A stretch of DNA of 64,000 nucleotides from [Clostridium] aminophilum DSM 10710 (GTDB taxonomy: Bacteria; Bacillota; Clostridia; Lachnospirales; Lachnospiraceae). The notes under the pieces were generated by a model. It worked only from the letters and a program-made list of their open reading frames with translations. It ran no database searches and was not told where the DNA came from. Shown here piece after piece: positions 20,701-28,865 of this stretch; the first letter of the stretch is position 1; every line of letters starts with the position of its first letter. The position numbers and the translations under genes are program-made. The stretch covers positions 24,579 through 88,578 of the forward strand of contig NZ_JONJ01000015.1 of the NCBI RefSeq assembly GCF_000711825.1, read 5' to 3'.

Positions 20701-22836
20701 TTATCCGATTAACGTTCTGTAAAGACCTTCCTGCGCGTACAGTTCCTCATGTGTTCCCTGCTGCACGATCCGGCCGTGTTCCATCACATAGATCCGGTCA
20801 CAGTCCACGATGGTGGAAAGCCGGTGCGCTACAATCACGCAGGTGGTTCCCTTTTCCCGAAGCGCTTTCATCGCCCTGTCCTCTGTACGCGCATCCAGCG
20901 CGGATGTAAACTCATCCAGAAAAAGCAGTGTCGGCTCATGCGCCAGCGCTCTCGCCAGCTCGATCCGCTGGAGTTCCCCTCCGGAGAAATTCCGTCCGTT
21001 TTCTTTCATCCGGACGCTGTAATTCTTCTTTTCCCGGCTGATCCGTTCATGAATCTGAGCATCTCTCGCCGCCAGAATCACTTCATAATCCTGAATGGTA
21101 CTGTCCCACATCTTGATATTGTTATAGACGGAATCCTCAAACATCATCGTTTCCTGATCCACGCCGGACACAGAGGAATAAAAAACTTCGTCCGGAATCT
21201 CCTCCCGGCGTCGGCCTGCATAGAAAATCTCGCCGGACTCGGGCTGATAGAGGTCTGACAGAACTTTGATGAGGGTGCTTTTTCCGCACCCGCTCTCCCC
21301 GACAATCGCCACCATTTGCCCCGGACGAACCTCAATGCTGACATGATCCAGTGCCAGCCGGTCCCCGGCATGATAACGGTAACAGATATCCCTCGCCGAA
21401 AGTCCGCCCTCGAGTTTGTCGACATTTTCCATCGTATCCGTCCGCGGGGACAGGCGGGGTCTTGTCGCCCGGCTGTTGATGTCATCGATCCGCTCAATAT
21501 TGGTCCGCATGGTCTGAAGCATATCGACCGAACCCACACAGCGGTTGACCGATGTGATCATGTTTCCTAAAATTCCCTGAAACAGCGACATCCCGCCCAG
21601 GGTAATGTTTCCGTGAACCACAAAATACGCCCCCATAAAGAGTAATACAGCCTGAAGAAGGTTCTGGGAGAGCATGCTGATCAGATTGGACACAGCAGAA
21701 TACCGGAACTGAACCATACGGTTTTTCTGATAACGGTACTGCGACCGGTACCACATATTGTAAAACGAGTGCTCCGCCCCGGACGCCTGAATCGTGTCAA
21801 TCATATTCATCCCGTTCAGCAGTGATGCATTGACGGAGTTCCCGTTCGTGACCATGCTTCTGGACGCAATCGCCCTCTTATTCTGAACCAGCGTGCTCGA
21901 AAAGACCGATCCCGCCACAAGAAGCGCACAGATTCCGGCAATAAACGGCTGATAGCGGAACAGATATATGAGATAGACGATCGACATCATCATATCGATG
22001 CTTCTCGGAACCACGGCTTTCAGAATCGAGTTGTCCAATGTGATATTGTTCTCCATTCTCGAGATCAGATCATAGGCACTGTGTTCCTCAAAAAAACGGA
22101 GCGGCTGGCGGAAAATATTTTTGAACAGGCGGATCCCGGAAACGGCGGAAGCCTTCCGGCTGGACCGGTCGACATGACGGGTTTTGAGAATACTGAACAT
22201 CACATAGAGTACCATGGCCGCCGCATAATACCGGATCAGCCCCTCTGCGCCATCCGAAACCACCGCCGTTCTGCTGCCCATGTGCCGGTCCAGAATCTGT
22301 TTTTCCAGATTCATCATAAAAACGTTCAGTGCAATACATCCGGCGGTATAGACCAGCATCACGGCCATCGGCCCACGGAGCGTTTTCAGCCGGCTGCTGA
22401 TCTGGCTGAACAGCGGTTCTCTTCTTCCACCGGCCTGAAATTCCTTCGTCTTCCGGAATACCAGCACGGTTCCGGAAAAAAGCTGTTCAAACTTTTCCAG
22501 CCGGATTCCGTACGTCCCCCGGGCCGGATCGACGATACGGACCAGATCTCCCCGGATCGATTCGATCAGACAGTAATAACGCCTTTTCCACCGGACCATG
22601 ACCGGAAACTCCTGATTTCGCAGCTCCGGGATCGTCATGTTCCGGATTTCTGTCTCCAATCCATAGACAAGAGCCGCGTCGGCGATCTGCTGCGGGCTGG
22701 ACCCGTTCCGGGAAGACACGCAGACTTCCCGCATGTCACAAATCGGAACAAAACGCCCGAAATATCCCAGCATCATACACAAAGCGGTTGCCGCATTTTC
22801 ACCGTTCTGCATCTGAATCATAACCGGTATCTTCAC
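20701..22836 (-). CDS. NHLM/NHLP-type ABC exporter with degenerate C39-like domain (ABC1-like)
   Basis: A 711-residue half-transporter. Residues 1-130 have the layout of a C39 peptidase (PVMIQMQNGENAATALCMMLGYFG, then PVMVRWKRRYYCLIES and RIVDPARG), but the position of the catalytic Cys is Asn12-Ala-like (GENAAT instead of ECGAA) and the catalytic His is replaced in the RYYCLI segment; only the Asp remains. The domain should bind but not cut a leader. Membrane helices at about 160-440 and an ATPase follow (Walker A GESGCGKST, signature FSGGELQRIELARAL, LLFLDEFTSALD). The start is a GTG with AGGAGG and GGAAGG upstream. It is the first gene of the operon behind the structured leader. Confidence 0.82.
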   Translation of the reverse strand: MKIPVMIQMQNGENAATALCMMLGYFGRFVPICDMREVCVSSRNGSSPQQIADAALVYGLETEIRNMTIPELRNQEFPVMVRWKRRYYCLIESIRGDLVRIVDPARGTYGIRLEKFEQLFSGTVLVFRKTKEFQAGGRREPLFSQISSRLKTLRGPMAVMLVYTAGCIALNVFMMNLEKQILDRHMGSRTAVVSDGAEGLIRYYAAAMVLYVMFSILKTRHVDRSSRKASAVSGIRLFKNIFRQPLRFFEEHSAYDLISRMENNITLDNSILKAVVPRSIDMMMSIVYLIYLFRYQPFIAGICALLVAGSVFSSTLVQNKRAIASRSMVTNGNSVNASLLNGMNMIDTIQASGAEHSFYNMWYRSQYRYQKNRMVQFRYSAVSNLISMLSQNLLQAVLLFMGAYFVVHGNITLGGMSLFQGILGNMITSVNRCVGSVDMLQTMRTNIERIDDINSRATRPRLSPRTDTMENVDKLEGGLSARDICYRYHAGDRLALDHVSIEVRPGQMVAIVGESGCGKSTLIKVLSDLYQPESGEIFYAGRRREEIPDEVFYSSVSGVDQETMMFEDSVYNNIKMWDSTIQDYEVILAARDAQIHERISREKKNYSVRMKENGRNFSGGELQRIELARALAHEPTLLFLDEFTSALDARTEDRAMKALREKGTTCVIVAHRLSTIVDCDRIYVMEHGRIVQQGTHEELYAQEGLYRTLIG

Positions 22837-22874
22837 GTCTGTTTTCCTTCCCTCCTGATCCTGGATACAACAAA

Positions 22875-22992
22875 AGAGAAGGGGTATTTTGCCTGGCTGG
22901 ACAAAACCGGCTTGTGCTCACAGCCGTTCTCAAAGCTTTTCATGTGAGCATGTCCGGTTCTCTGAGAACACGATTTCCGCACCCTTCTCTCA
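22875..22992 (-). ncRNA. candidate structured RNA / leader between ABC operon and reverse transcriptase
   Basis: Several nested complementary segments are visible: an outer helix AGAGAAGGG (22875-22883) with CCCTTCTCT (22982-22990); AACCGG (22905-22910) with CCGGTT (22954-22959); TGCTCACA (22915-22922) with TGTGAGCA (22943-22950); and the loop segment GTTCTCA (22926-22932) with TGAGAAC (22963-22969), which would make a pseudoknot. On the minus strand the predicted transcription start lies at the base of the outer helix, and the helix ends in CUUCUCUUUUGUU, like a terminator. It could be a free small RNA or a cis-acting leader of the exporter genes. It matches no riboswitch class that I know. 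The strand is inferred from the promoter and the U-run. Confidence 0.55.
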
Positions 22993-22998
22993 TCTGAA

Positions 22999-23027
22999 AT
23001 TATAATCCACGTCAGCCGTCAATACAA
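22999..23027 (-). promoter_or_regulatory. promoter of the ABC operon / structured RNA
   Basis: Minus strand TTGTAT (23022-23027), 17 bp, perfect TATAAT (22999-23004). Transcription would start near 22992, just at the outer helix of the structured element. Confidence 0.7.
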
Positions 23028-23047
23028 CGGTATTCCATAGAATGGAG

Positions 23048-23076
23048 TTGACTTTTTTCAGCAATCCGTACATATT
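23048..23076 (+). promoter_or_regulatory. probable promoter of the reverse transcriptase gene
   Basis: TTGACT (23048-23053), 17 bp, CATATT (23071-23076). The leader would be about 70 nt and would not include the structured element at 22875-22990. Confidence 0.5.
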
Positions 23077-23152
23077 GTAATCGAAATCAAAAACCCGACC
23101 GTGTCATTTCTGTACACGGACATTCTGAAATTGAGATGAATATCTGGATAAA

Positions 23153-24370
23153 ATGAAAAATAACGCGAATGGAATCTTTGACCGGGCTGCCGCTGTCGAA
23201 ATCCGAGAGGATTTTCTGTCTTCCCGTCAGAAACAAAATAATTCAAAGCCCGAAAAATATGATGAAATGGCTTCTTATATACGAAGCAGCGCTGTAGAAA
23301 ATGATCTGAACCGGTTAAAGCGCGGAGAATTTTTCTTTTCCGCGCCGCGGCATTTTCGGATTCCCAAAGATTTCAGCCAGCGCAAACGGGACATCTATGT
23401 ATGGTACGGTACGGAAAAATATCTCCTGAGTCTGCTCTGCTATCTTCTGCGGGATTATGACTCGATCTTTTCCCCCTGTCTCTATTCTTTCCGTTCCAAA
23501 ATGAATGCACACGATTTTATCCGAAAGTTGCTGCGTTGTCCGGACACCCGGAAGTATTACATCGTCAAGGCAGATATCTCCAGTTATGCGTCTTCCATTG
23601 TCCCGGAACAGATTCTTCCGCAGTTAAAAAAGATCTTTCAAAATGATCCCGGAATGTATTCCCTCTATGAGTTTTTACTGCTCCGGCGGGAGTGTATCGA
23701 AAGAGACGGCTCCCTTGTAAAATGCGAACCAGGAATTCTCGGCGGCAATCCGCTCTCCAATTTTCTGATGAATGTTTGTCTCATGGATCTGGATACGTAT
23801 TATGAATGCCACGCTCCGCTCTACTGCCGTTATTCGGATGATCTGATCATCTTTGCCGAAAACCGTGCAGAGGCAGAGCGGTATATCTCTTTTTTTCAAT
23901 CCGTCCTGAAGGAAAAACATCTGACGGTCAATCCGGAAAAAATGCGTCTCATTGAACCGGGAGAACAGGTGGACATTCTCGGTTATTCCCTGAATCAGGG
24001 AATCCTCGACATTGCCGATCATTCCAGGCAAAAACTTCTGCGCAAAATCCGCATGCACAGCAAGCGGCTGATTCTCGCAAAAAAAGAACGGCATCTGACC
24101 GACCGGGAAGCGGCTGTTCAGATGACCGTCTATTGCAATAATCTTTTTTTCGGCAAAGCGGGAAGCAATGAACTCAGCTGGAGCAGATGGATTTTCCCGG
24201 TCATTAACACCATCGCATCCTTAAAGGAAATGGACCACTACGCACAGGAGGCAATCCGCTATGTATACTGCGGTTCCTTTTCCGCAAAGCGCTATCGGCT
24301 CCGCTACCGGGACCTCCAGAAAATGGGGTACCGAAGTCTGGTCCATGAATACTACCATTTCGAACGCTGA
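23153..24370 (+). CDS. stand-alone reverse transcriptase, unassigned class
   Basis: A 405-residue RNA-directed DNA polymerase-like protein. RT motifs in order: FRIPKDFSQRKRDIYVW (about 76-92), YSFRSKMNAHDFI (about 118), IVKADISSYASSI (about 140, with the first catalytic Asp), GILGGNPLSNFLMN (about 205), YCRYSDDLIIFA (about 236, catalytic YSDD instead of the usual YADD) and HLTVNPEKMRLI with DILGYSLN (about 260-285). No maturase, zinc or endonuclease domain follows. The C-terminus ends in a conserved-looking GYRSLVHEYY block. Motif 4 has SN where retroviral/group II enzymes have SP and DGR enzymes have SQ. The ribosome binding site is weak, so the start is uncertain. No intron RNA ends or template/variable repeats were seen. 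Confidence 0.88.
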   Translation: MKNNANGIFDRAAAVEIREDFLSSRQKQNNSKPEKYDEMASYIRSSAVENDLNRLKRGEFFFSAPRHFRIPKDFSQRKRDIYVWYGTEKYLLSLLCYLLRDYDSIFSPCLYSFRSKMNAHDFIRKLLRCPDTRKYYIVKADISSYASSIVPEQILPQLKKIFQNDPGMYSLYEFLLLRRECIERDGSLVKCEPGILGGNPLSNFLMNVCLMDLDTYYECHAPLYCRYSDDLIIFAENRAEAERYISFFQSVLKEKHLTVNPEKMRLIEPGEQVDILGYSLNQGILDIADHSRQKLLRKIRMHSKRLILAKKERHLTDREAAVQMTVYCNNLFFGKAGSNELSWSRWIFPVINTIASLKEMDHYAQEAIRYVYCGSFSAKRYRLRYRDLQKMGYRSLVHEYYHFER

Positions 24371-24381
24371 ACGGGATCTGC

Positions 24382-24897
24382 TTACGCCTTTTTGTTCACC
24401 ATAAGCTCCGCCGCGGAAGAACCGTTTACCATATATTTCAGCTGATACTGACGGATCGTCATCTCGATCCGGGAATCCGTCTTTACCTCCTCCGGAAGCT
24501 GTTTCAGAATGGTCTTCATATCCTCCATCAGGAGGGAAATGTTCGTATTCTGGGTTAGAATCACCTGCGCCATACTCTTCATGATTCCGAGTGTGTTGCC
24601 CCGGTTATCGATCAGAAACTGCTCCAGCTGCGCCTCTCCCACTTTCAGAAGCAGAGAATCCTCAATGGCGACCGCGGTATAAACCTGCGGTTTGCCGGTG
24701 AGCATGGAAACCTCACCGAAAAATTTATCCGTGCCCAGAATTCCGAGAATATTTTCCTGCTCTTCTTCATAATTGACATAGAGCGCGACTTTCCCTTTCA
24801 GCACTTTATACATATACGGATTGATTTCATTCTCGCGGAAAATCACTTCTCCGTCGCAAAATTTCCGCATATTTCCACCTGTTGCTTCCTGACCCAT
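24382..24897 (-). CDS. cyclic nucleotide-binding (Crp-like) domain protein without DNA-binding domain
   Basis: A 171-residue cytosolic protein. Residues 10-125 are a cNMP-binding beta roll (CDGEVIFRENEINPYMYKVLKGKVALYV, then FFGEVSMLTGKPQVYTAVA); the phosphate-binding Arg of true cAMP binders is not evident in the GEVSMLTGKPQVYTA cassette. There is no C-terminal helix-turn-helix; the last 45 residues look helical. The start at 24897 has GGGAG 7 bases upstream; the frame is open 49 codons further back but is Arg-rich junk. It lies 103 bp past the decarboxylase gene and converges on the reverse transcriptase with 11 bp between stops. cNMP-domain proteins also occur in some NHLM export loci. Confidence 0.8.
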   Translation of the reverse strand: MGQEATGGNMRKFCDGEVIFRENEINPYMYKVLKGKVALYVNYEEEQENILGILGTDKFFGEVSMLTGKPQVYTAVAIEDSLLLKVGEAQLEQFLIDNRGNTLGIMKSMAQVILTQNTNISLLMEDMKTILKQLPEEVKTDSRIEMTIRQYQLKYMVNGSSAAELMVNKKA

Positions 24898-25000
24898 ATC
24901 GTTTCTCCCATCCGCCGATTCGCTCCGGAATCTCCGGTCCGTCCCGGAATTCCTTTGCCGTTTTTGCCGTTTTTCCCGTTTCTTCTGTTCGCCCGCTTTG

Positions 25001-25726
25001 TTACTCTCCCTGCTCCACCTGTTTGATCTCGCTCTCGGACGCATTTTTCAGCGAATAAGTGTCAAACACCGGCTCATCCGGGAGTTTCAGTTCGATGGAA
25101 TTAATCTTGTCCAGAAATGCCGTGCCGCGCTTCATTGCAATCTCAAAGACATGTCCGCCGCGTTTCCGGTCATCCGACACAAAGTGAAAATGCCAGCCCG
25201 CCGCATTGATCCCGTCCATATAATCCGGATAATACACACAGACCAGAGATCCCTTCACATTCTCAAAGCAGAAGGATTTCTGCGTTTTGGATAAAATCGT
25301 CTTCAGCGACACATGCATGGAACGGTAAGATGACTCCGACCTCGCGTCAATCATCGGGAACTCTCCATCAATCCGGATCACATGCATACTGTTGAGTCCG
25401 AATCCCTCTTCGATCCGGTTGTTAAGCTCCGACTTCAGTTCAGCGGCGCACCGGGCCTCTCCCATCTCAAAGGTGCGGCTCCGGTTCATATGACAGACCG
25501 CCGAAAACGGAACACCCTTTGCGGAATCCGCGACCACAACCGTTCCGTCTTCGGTTGCCCGATAGCAGACGCCGTCCAGAACGATCATTTCCCCGTCCAC
25601 GTCCTCAAAAGTCCCAAGGCCCGTATCACCGTGCTTCAGCAGCTCTTCCACGGTGATCACCGGTCTGGAATATCCCAGCATCAGCGCCTGAAGTGTGGAA
25701 ACCTGAAACATTTTGATTGCGTTCAT
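25001..25726 (-). CDS. alpha-acetolactate decarboxylase
   Basis: A 241-residue enzyme expected to convert 2-acetolactate to acetoin. The zinc site is recognisable: GWHFHFVSDDRKRGGHV supplies three His (about 190-203). TFEDVDGEMIVLDGVCYRATEDGTV (about 37-60) has the conserved acidic residue of the active site, and RSESSYRSMHVSL is the Arg-containing loop. GGAGG lies 4-5 bases before the ATG at 25726. It is followed by the cNMP-binding gene on the same strand. No acetolactate synthase is in the window. The assignment is by family pattern; the N-terminus (MNAIKMFQVSTLQALMLGYS) is typical. Confidence 0.87.
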   Translation of the reverse strand: MNAIKMFQVSTLQALMLGYSRPVITVEELLKHGDTGLGTFEDVDGEMIVLDGVCYRATEDGTVVVADSAKGVPFSAVCHMNRSRTFEMGEARCAAELKSELNNRIEEGFGLNSMHVIRIDGEFPMIDARSESSYRSMHVSLKTILSKTQKSFCFENVKGSLVCVYYPDYMDGINAAGWHFHFVSDDRKRGGHVFEIAMKRGTAFLDKINSIELKLPDEPVFDTYSLKNASESEIKQVEQGE

Positions 25727-25875
25727 ATGTCCTCCTCTTTTATCACCAGTCTGTTGCGATGGAAATGATACTTCGATGATGTGCATAACGATGCGTAATT
25801 CCTTTGGAAATCCTGAGATTCAGCAGCCATAATAAATCGCGTTTCTATTACGGGATTATTCCGGGAGAATATGTT

Positions 25876-27027
25876 TTACCCTTCATTCTGTCCAGATGGC
25901 AAATTCTCAATGTATCTGCATTTGGGATAACTGGAGCAGCCCCAGAAATGATTTCCCTGATAACTGCCTCGTTTTGCGGTCCTCATCACAAGCCGATTGC
26001 CGCATCTTGGACAGATTCTGACTTCGTCCTCTTCCTTTCCGATATCTTCTTTCACCTTGCCCTCAACAACCGGTGACTGGAATGCCTCACTTCCGGGCTT
26101 CTGAGGTATGCCGTCTGCCACTCCAGCATCTTCAGCCACAGAAGCCTTGAAATCCGGTGCTTTGAAATCCGCCGCTTCCGAATCCGGACCGCAATGTTCA
26201 GCAGCATTATCAACCTGCTCATCCTGATAAACCGTTTTTGTCTTTTCTTCGGCTGCCTGATTTGCAGGTTCATTTTCCACAGCACTTTTCAATTCGACAA
26301 ATTTCGCAAGATAATCCGTCCGGTCTGCCCGATTCATCTCCAGAATACTGTTGCCAAAGTCCAACAGTTCCGTTTTCTTACTTTTCAAATCCGACTTCAT
26401 CTGCCTCAGCGTATTGATCAGCTGATCCGCCCGGATCACTTTTCCGTCAAGTTCTCTCGGAGCATAGCGATCATTAATCAGACTTTTCGGATTTGCCAGT
26501 ACTACCAGCGGTTTATTGTAACGCTGAAAGTATAATTCAAATCCCCAGCGTGCAAGCTTGCTTTTATTAGCCTCCCGGCAGTTTTTATACACAAGCATAT
26601 GACGTTCGTTTTGTGTGAGAGGATTATAAATTCCTTCTTTAAACCTGTGCCCATTATAGGAAAATGTACGAATAAAATCCCCTTTTGCGTTGATCTCAAT
26701 ATCTCCAAAGAGATTCTTACATTCAATAAAAACATTGACATAAGGAGTCAGTACAATGAAATCAATCTGTGCTGTATTTCCCTCCGGATCGACCAGACAT
26801 ATATCATGAAGAACCACCAGATTCATACCGCTGTTCTTCAATTCAAACATAATTCTGTCTTCTCCAGCGATTCCGGCCTTTACGACAGCTATTTCCTTTT
26901 CAATTTTCTTATATAACGGAGTGTCCTTCTGTACCTCGTTTTGTAAATCCAACAGTTTTTCAAGGTACTCTTTTGCATCACTTGATTCTTTGAGAATCAC
27001 CACTTCTGGACGTTCAAATAATGCCAT
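25876..27027 (-). CDS. NERD-domain protein with C-terminal topoisomerase-type zinc finger
   Basis: A 383-residue protein. A NERD nuclease-related domain spans about 55-180 (AGIAGEDRIMFELKNSG, QIDFIVLTPYVNVFIECKNLFGDIEI with the nuclease-like D and E-x-K residues). A linker of about 70 residues is acidic and holds short near repeats (ADFKAPDFKAS). The C-terminus has a C4 zinc finger (CPRCGNRLVMRTAKRG, then FWGCSSYPKCRY) like that of topoisomerase I. NERD proteins are thought to process DNA; the exact role is unknown. The start at 27027 has GGAGG 9 bases upstream. It has no obvious partner; it may be a stand-alone defence or repair gene. Confidence 0.82.
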   Translation of the reverse strand: MALFERPEVVILKESSDAKEYLEKLLDLQNEVQKDTPLYKKIEKEIAVVKAGIAGEDRIMFELKNSGMNLVVLHDICLVDPEGNTAQIDFIVLTPYVNVFIECKNLFGDIEINAKGDFIRTFSYNGHRFKEGIYNPLTQNERHMLVYKNCREANKSKLARWGFELYFQRYNKPLVVLANPKSLINDRYAPRELDGKVIRADQLINTLRQMKSDLKSKKTELLDFGNSILEMNRADRTDYLAKFVELKSAVENEPANQAAEEKTKTVYQDEQVDNAAEHCGPDSEAADFKAPDFKASVAEDAGVADGIPQKPGSEAFQSPVVEGKVKEDIGKEEDEVRICPRCGNRLVMRTAKRGSYQGNHFWGCSSYPKCRYIENLPSGQNEG

Positions 27028-27090
27028 TGTTCTGTTCCTCCGGTCCATCATATATTTCAAGTATAACACAGAACAATGGTGATATTCATG

Positions 27091-27131
27091 AAAAGAGCCC
27101 GAAAGTGCTGCATGCACTTTCAGACTCTTTT
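27091..27131. terminator. terminator between the methyltransferase and NERD genes
   Basis: AAAAGAG...GAAAGTGC and GCACTTTC...CTCTTTT form a long interrupted stem around TGCAT, with T-runs on both strands, just past the stop of the methyltransferase gene on the minus strand. Confidence 0.75.
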
Positions 27132-27145
27132 CACCGTCATATATA

Positions 27146-28369
27146 TCACTTCTCGTCGCTTACCTCAAAGATATAAAACTTCAGATAATACGAATCGCCC
27201 GCGCCCCAGAGGATCGGATGATCCGGTCCCTGTGTGTTAAACTGGATCTGGCGAAGGCGCTTGTGTGCGCTTCTTGCCGCCTCGGCGATGGTCTTTGTGA
27301 AGAGTTCCTGCGTCATGAAATGTGAGCAGGAACAGGTGGCAAGGATACCGCCGTCCTTCACGAGTTTGAGTCCTCTCATGTTGATCTCGCGGTAGCCGCG
27401 GATCGCATTCTTGGTCGCCTCTCTGGATTTGGTAAATGCCGGCGGATCCAGAATCACGACATCATATTTCTCGCCCTTCTTCTCCAGTTCCGGCAGATAA
27501 TCCAGAACATTCGCGCAGACAAATTTCACCGTCTGATCCAGACCGTTCAGCCTTGCGTTCCGTTCCGCCTCCTTCACCGCGAACTCAGAGATATCCACAC
27601 CGGTGACTTCCCTTGCGCCGCCAAGTCCCGCATTCAGGGCAAAGGTTCCCATGTGTGTAAAACAGTCCAGAACTCTCGCGCCCTTACAGAGCGGCTGCAT
27701 CGCCAGACGGTTCATCTTCTGATCCAGGAAAAATCCGGTTTTCTGTCCGTTTGCGACATCAACGATGTACTTTACGCCATTCTCACAGATCTCAACATTC
27801 GGATCAAATTCCTCCCCGATGAATCCCTTCACCGGAGCAAGTCCCTCTTTCCGGCGGACCGGCGCATCGCTTCTCTCATAAATACCGCGGATTCGGATTC
27901 CGTCCTCCGCAAGGCGCTCCTTAAGAAACTCCAAAATCATCATCTTCAGACGGTCAATGCCGAGAGCCAGTGACTCAACCACCAGGATATCCTCGTATTT
28001 ATCGACCACGATTCCCGGAAGCCAGTCTGCCTCGCCGAAGATCACACGGCAGGAGGAGGTGTCAATCACTTTCTTGCGGTAATCCCATGCTTTTCTCACT
28101 CTCTCCCGGATGAAGTCCGCGTCGATCGGCGCCTTTCTCCAGCGTGAGAGCATCCGCACACGGATCTTGGATCGGCTGTTGATAAAGCCGTATCCAAGGA
28201 AGAAGCCATCGAAATCTTCTACTTGGATAATATCACCATCCTCAAAGTTTCCTTCCATGGATGCGATCTCGTTGTCAAACACCCATGCACCGCCTGACTT
28301 GATGGTTCTTCCTTCGCCTTTCTTCAGAATCACCTTTCCGTCTTTTACCAAAGATTCTGCCATATTCAT
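27146..28369 (-). CDS. class I rRNA large-subunit methyltransferase (RlmI-like)
   Basis: A 407-residue SAM-dependent methyltransferase of the RlmI/COG1092 type, expected to make m5C on 23S rRNA. An N-terminal PUA domain (about 10-85, KKGEGRTIKSGGAWVFDNEI) is followed by an EEHEHEE-like central part and the Rossmann fold with LDCFTHMGTFALNAGLGGAREVTGVD (about 225), and DPPAFTKSR (about 298) and ATCSCSHFM (about 345, catalytic Cys). Length is typical. The ribosome binding site is poor (GAAGAA), so the start could be two codons later. It is a single gene. Confidence 0.88.
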   Translation of the reverse strand: MNMAESLVKDGKVILKKGEGRTIKSGGAWVFDNEIASMEGNFEDGDIIQVEDFDGFFLGYGFINSRSKIRVRMLSRWRKAPIDADFIRERVRKAWDYRKKVIDTSSCRVIFGEADWLPGIVVDKYEDILVVESLALGIDRLKMMILEFLKERLAEDGIRIRGIYERSDAPVRRKEGLAPVKGFIGEEFDPNVEICENGVKYIVDVANGQKTGFFLDQKMNRLAMQPLCKGARVLDCFTHMGTFALNAGLGGAREVTGVDISEFAVKEAERNARLNGLDQTVKFVCANVLDYLPELEKKGEKYDVVILDPPAFTKSREATKNAIRGYREINMRGLKLVKDGGILATCSCSHFMTQELFTKTIAEAARSAHKRLRQIQFNTQGPDHPILWGAGDSYYLKFYIFEVSDEK

Positions 28370-28770
28370 TCTTCAATGGTGCTTTTTGTGACAAAATCAC
28401 CATATTCCTTTCTTTCCGTATTTGTCTCCGGATTTTCACCGATCATCTTCACACTCCGGCATTTCAGTTTCTGAATCTGTGCCATACGCGAAACATCTTC
28501 CCATTCGTAAAAAACCGGCATTCATTCCATAGAGTTTACTACATCTGTGCCTTTTCTGCAAAACAATCTCATCACAGGTTCATACATTATGCTTTGTCGA
28601 AACGGGATGCCGCAACTTTGCGAGTCCGGTATTCTCATCGGCGGTCGCCGCCAAAACTCCGGGCGGCTTTTGGACGATTCAGACGAAACACGCTTCGCGA
28701 GTTTCGAACGTTTAGCGGCGGTCGCCAAGGCCTCGTGCAAGCGTGGGCTTTGGCTCGCTGCTCGCGTAAA
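28370..28770. other. gap without a recognised gene
   Basis: The 150 bp next to the methyltransferase should hold its promoter. The rest is GC-rich, contains two direct copies of GGCGGTCGCC (near 28641 and 28723) and open frames that look like chance frames. No gene is supported. Confidence 0.4.
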
Positions 28771-28809
28771 AAACAGCCCGGCCGGTGCATTTCCGCTCCG
28801 GCCGGGCTG
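28771..28809 (-). terminator. intrinsic terminator after nfnB
   Basis: A perfect 12-bp stem CAGCCCGGCCGG (28774-28785) / CCGGCCGGGCTG (28798-28809) is followed by six T on the minus strand, 57 bp past the nfnB stop. Confidence 0.9.
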
Positions 28810-28865
28810 GACTTCTTTACGCTGACCCACGGGCAACTTGCCCGAATATATCACATTCTTACCAC

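Noticed and set aside
23153..24370. Group II intron encoding the RT
   Set aside because: No domain V/VI-like hairpin or intron ends were seen, and the protein lacks maturase and endonuclease domains.
18525..25726. Diversity-generating retroelement with template and variable repeats
   Set aside because: I found no near-identical repeat pair differing at adenines, and no lectin-fold target gene near the RT.
28522..28854. 110-residue minus-strand frame between the methyltransferase and nfnB
   Set aside because: It runs through the nfnB terminator, lacks a ribosome binding site and shows no family features.
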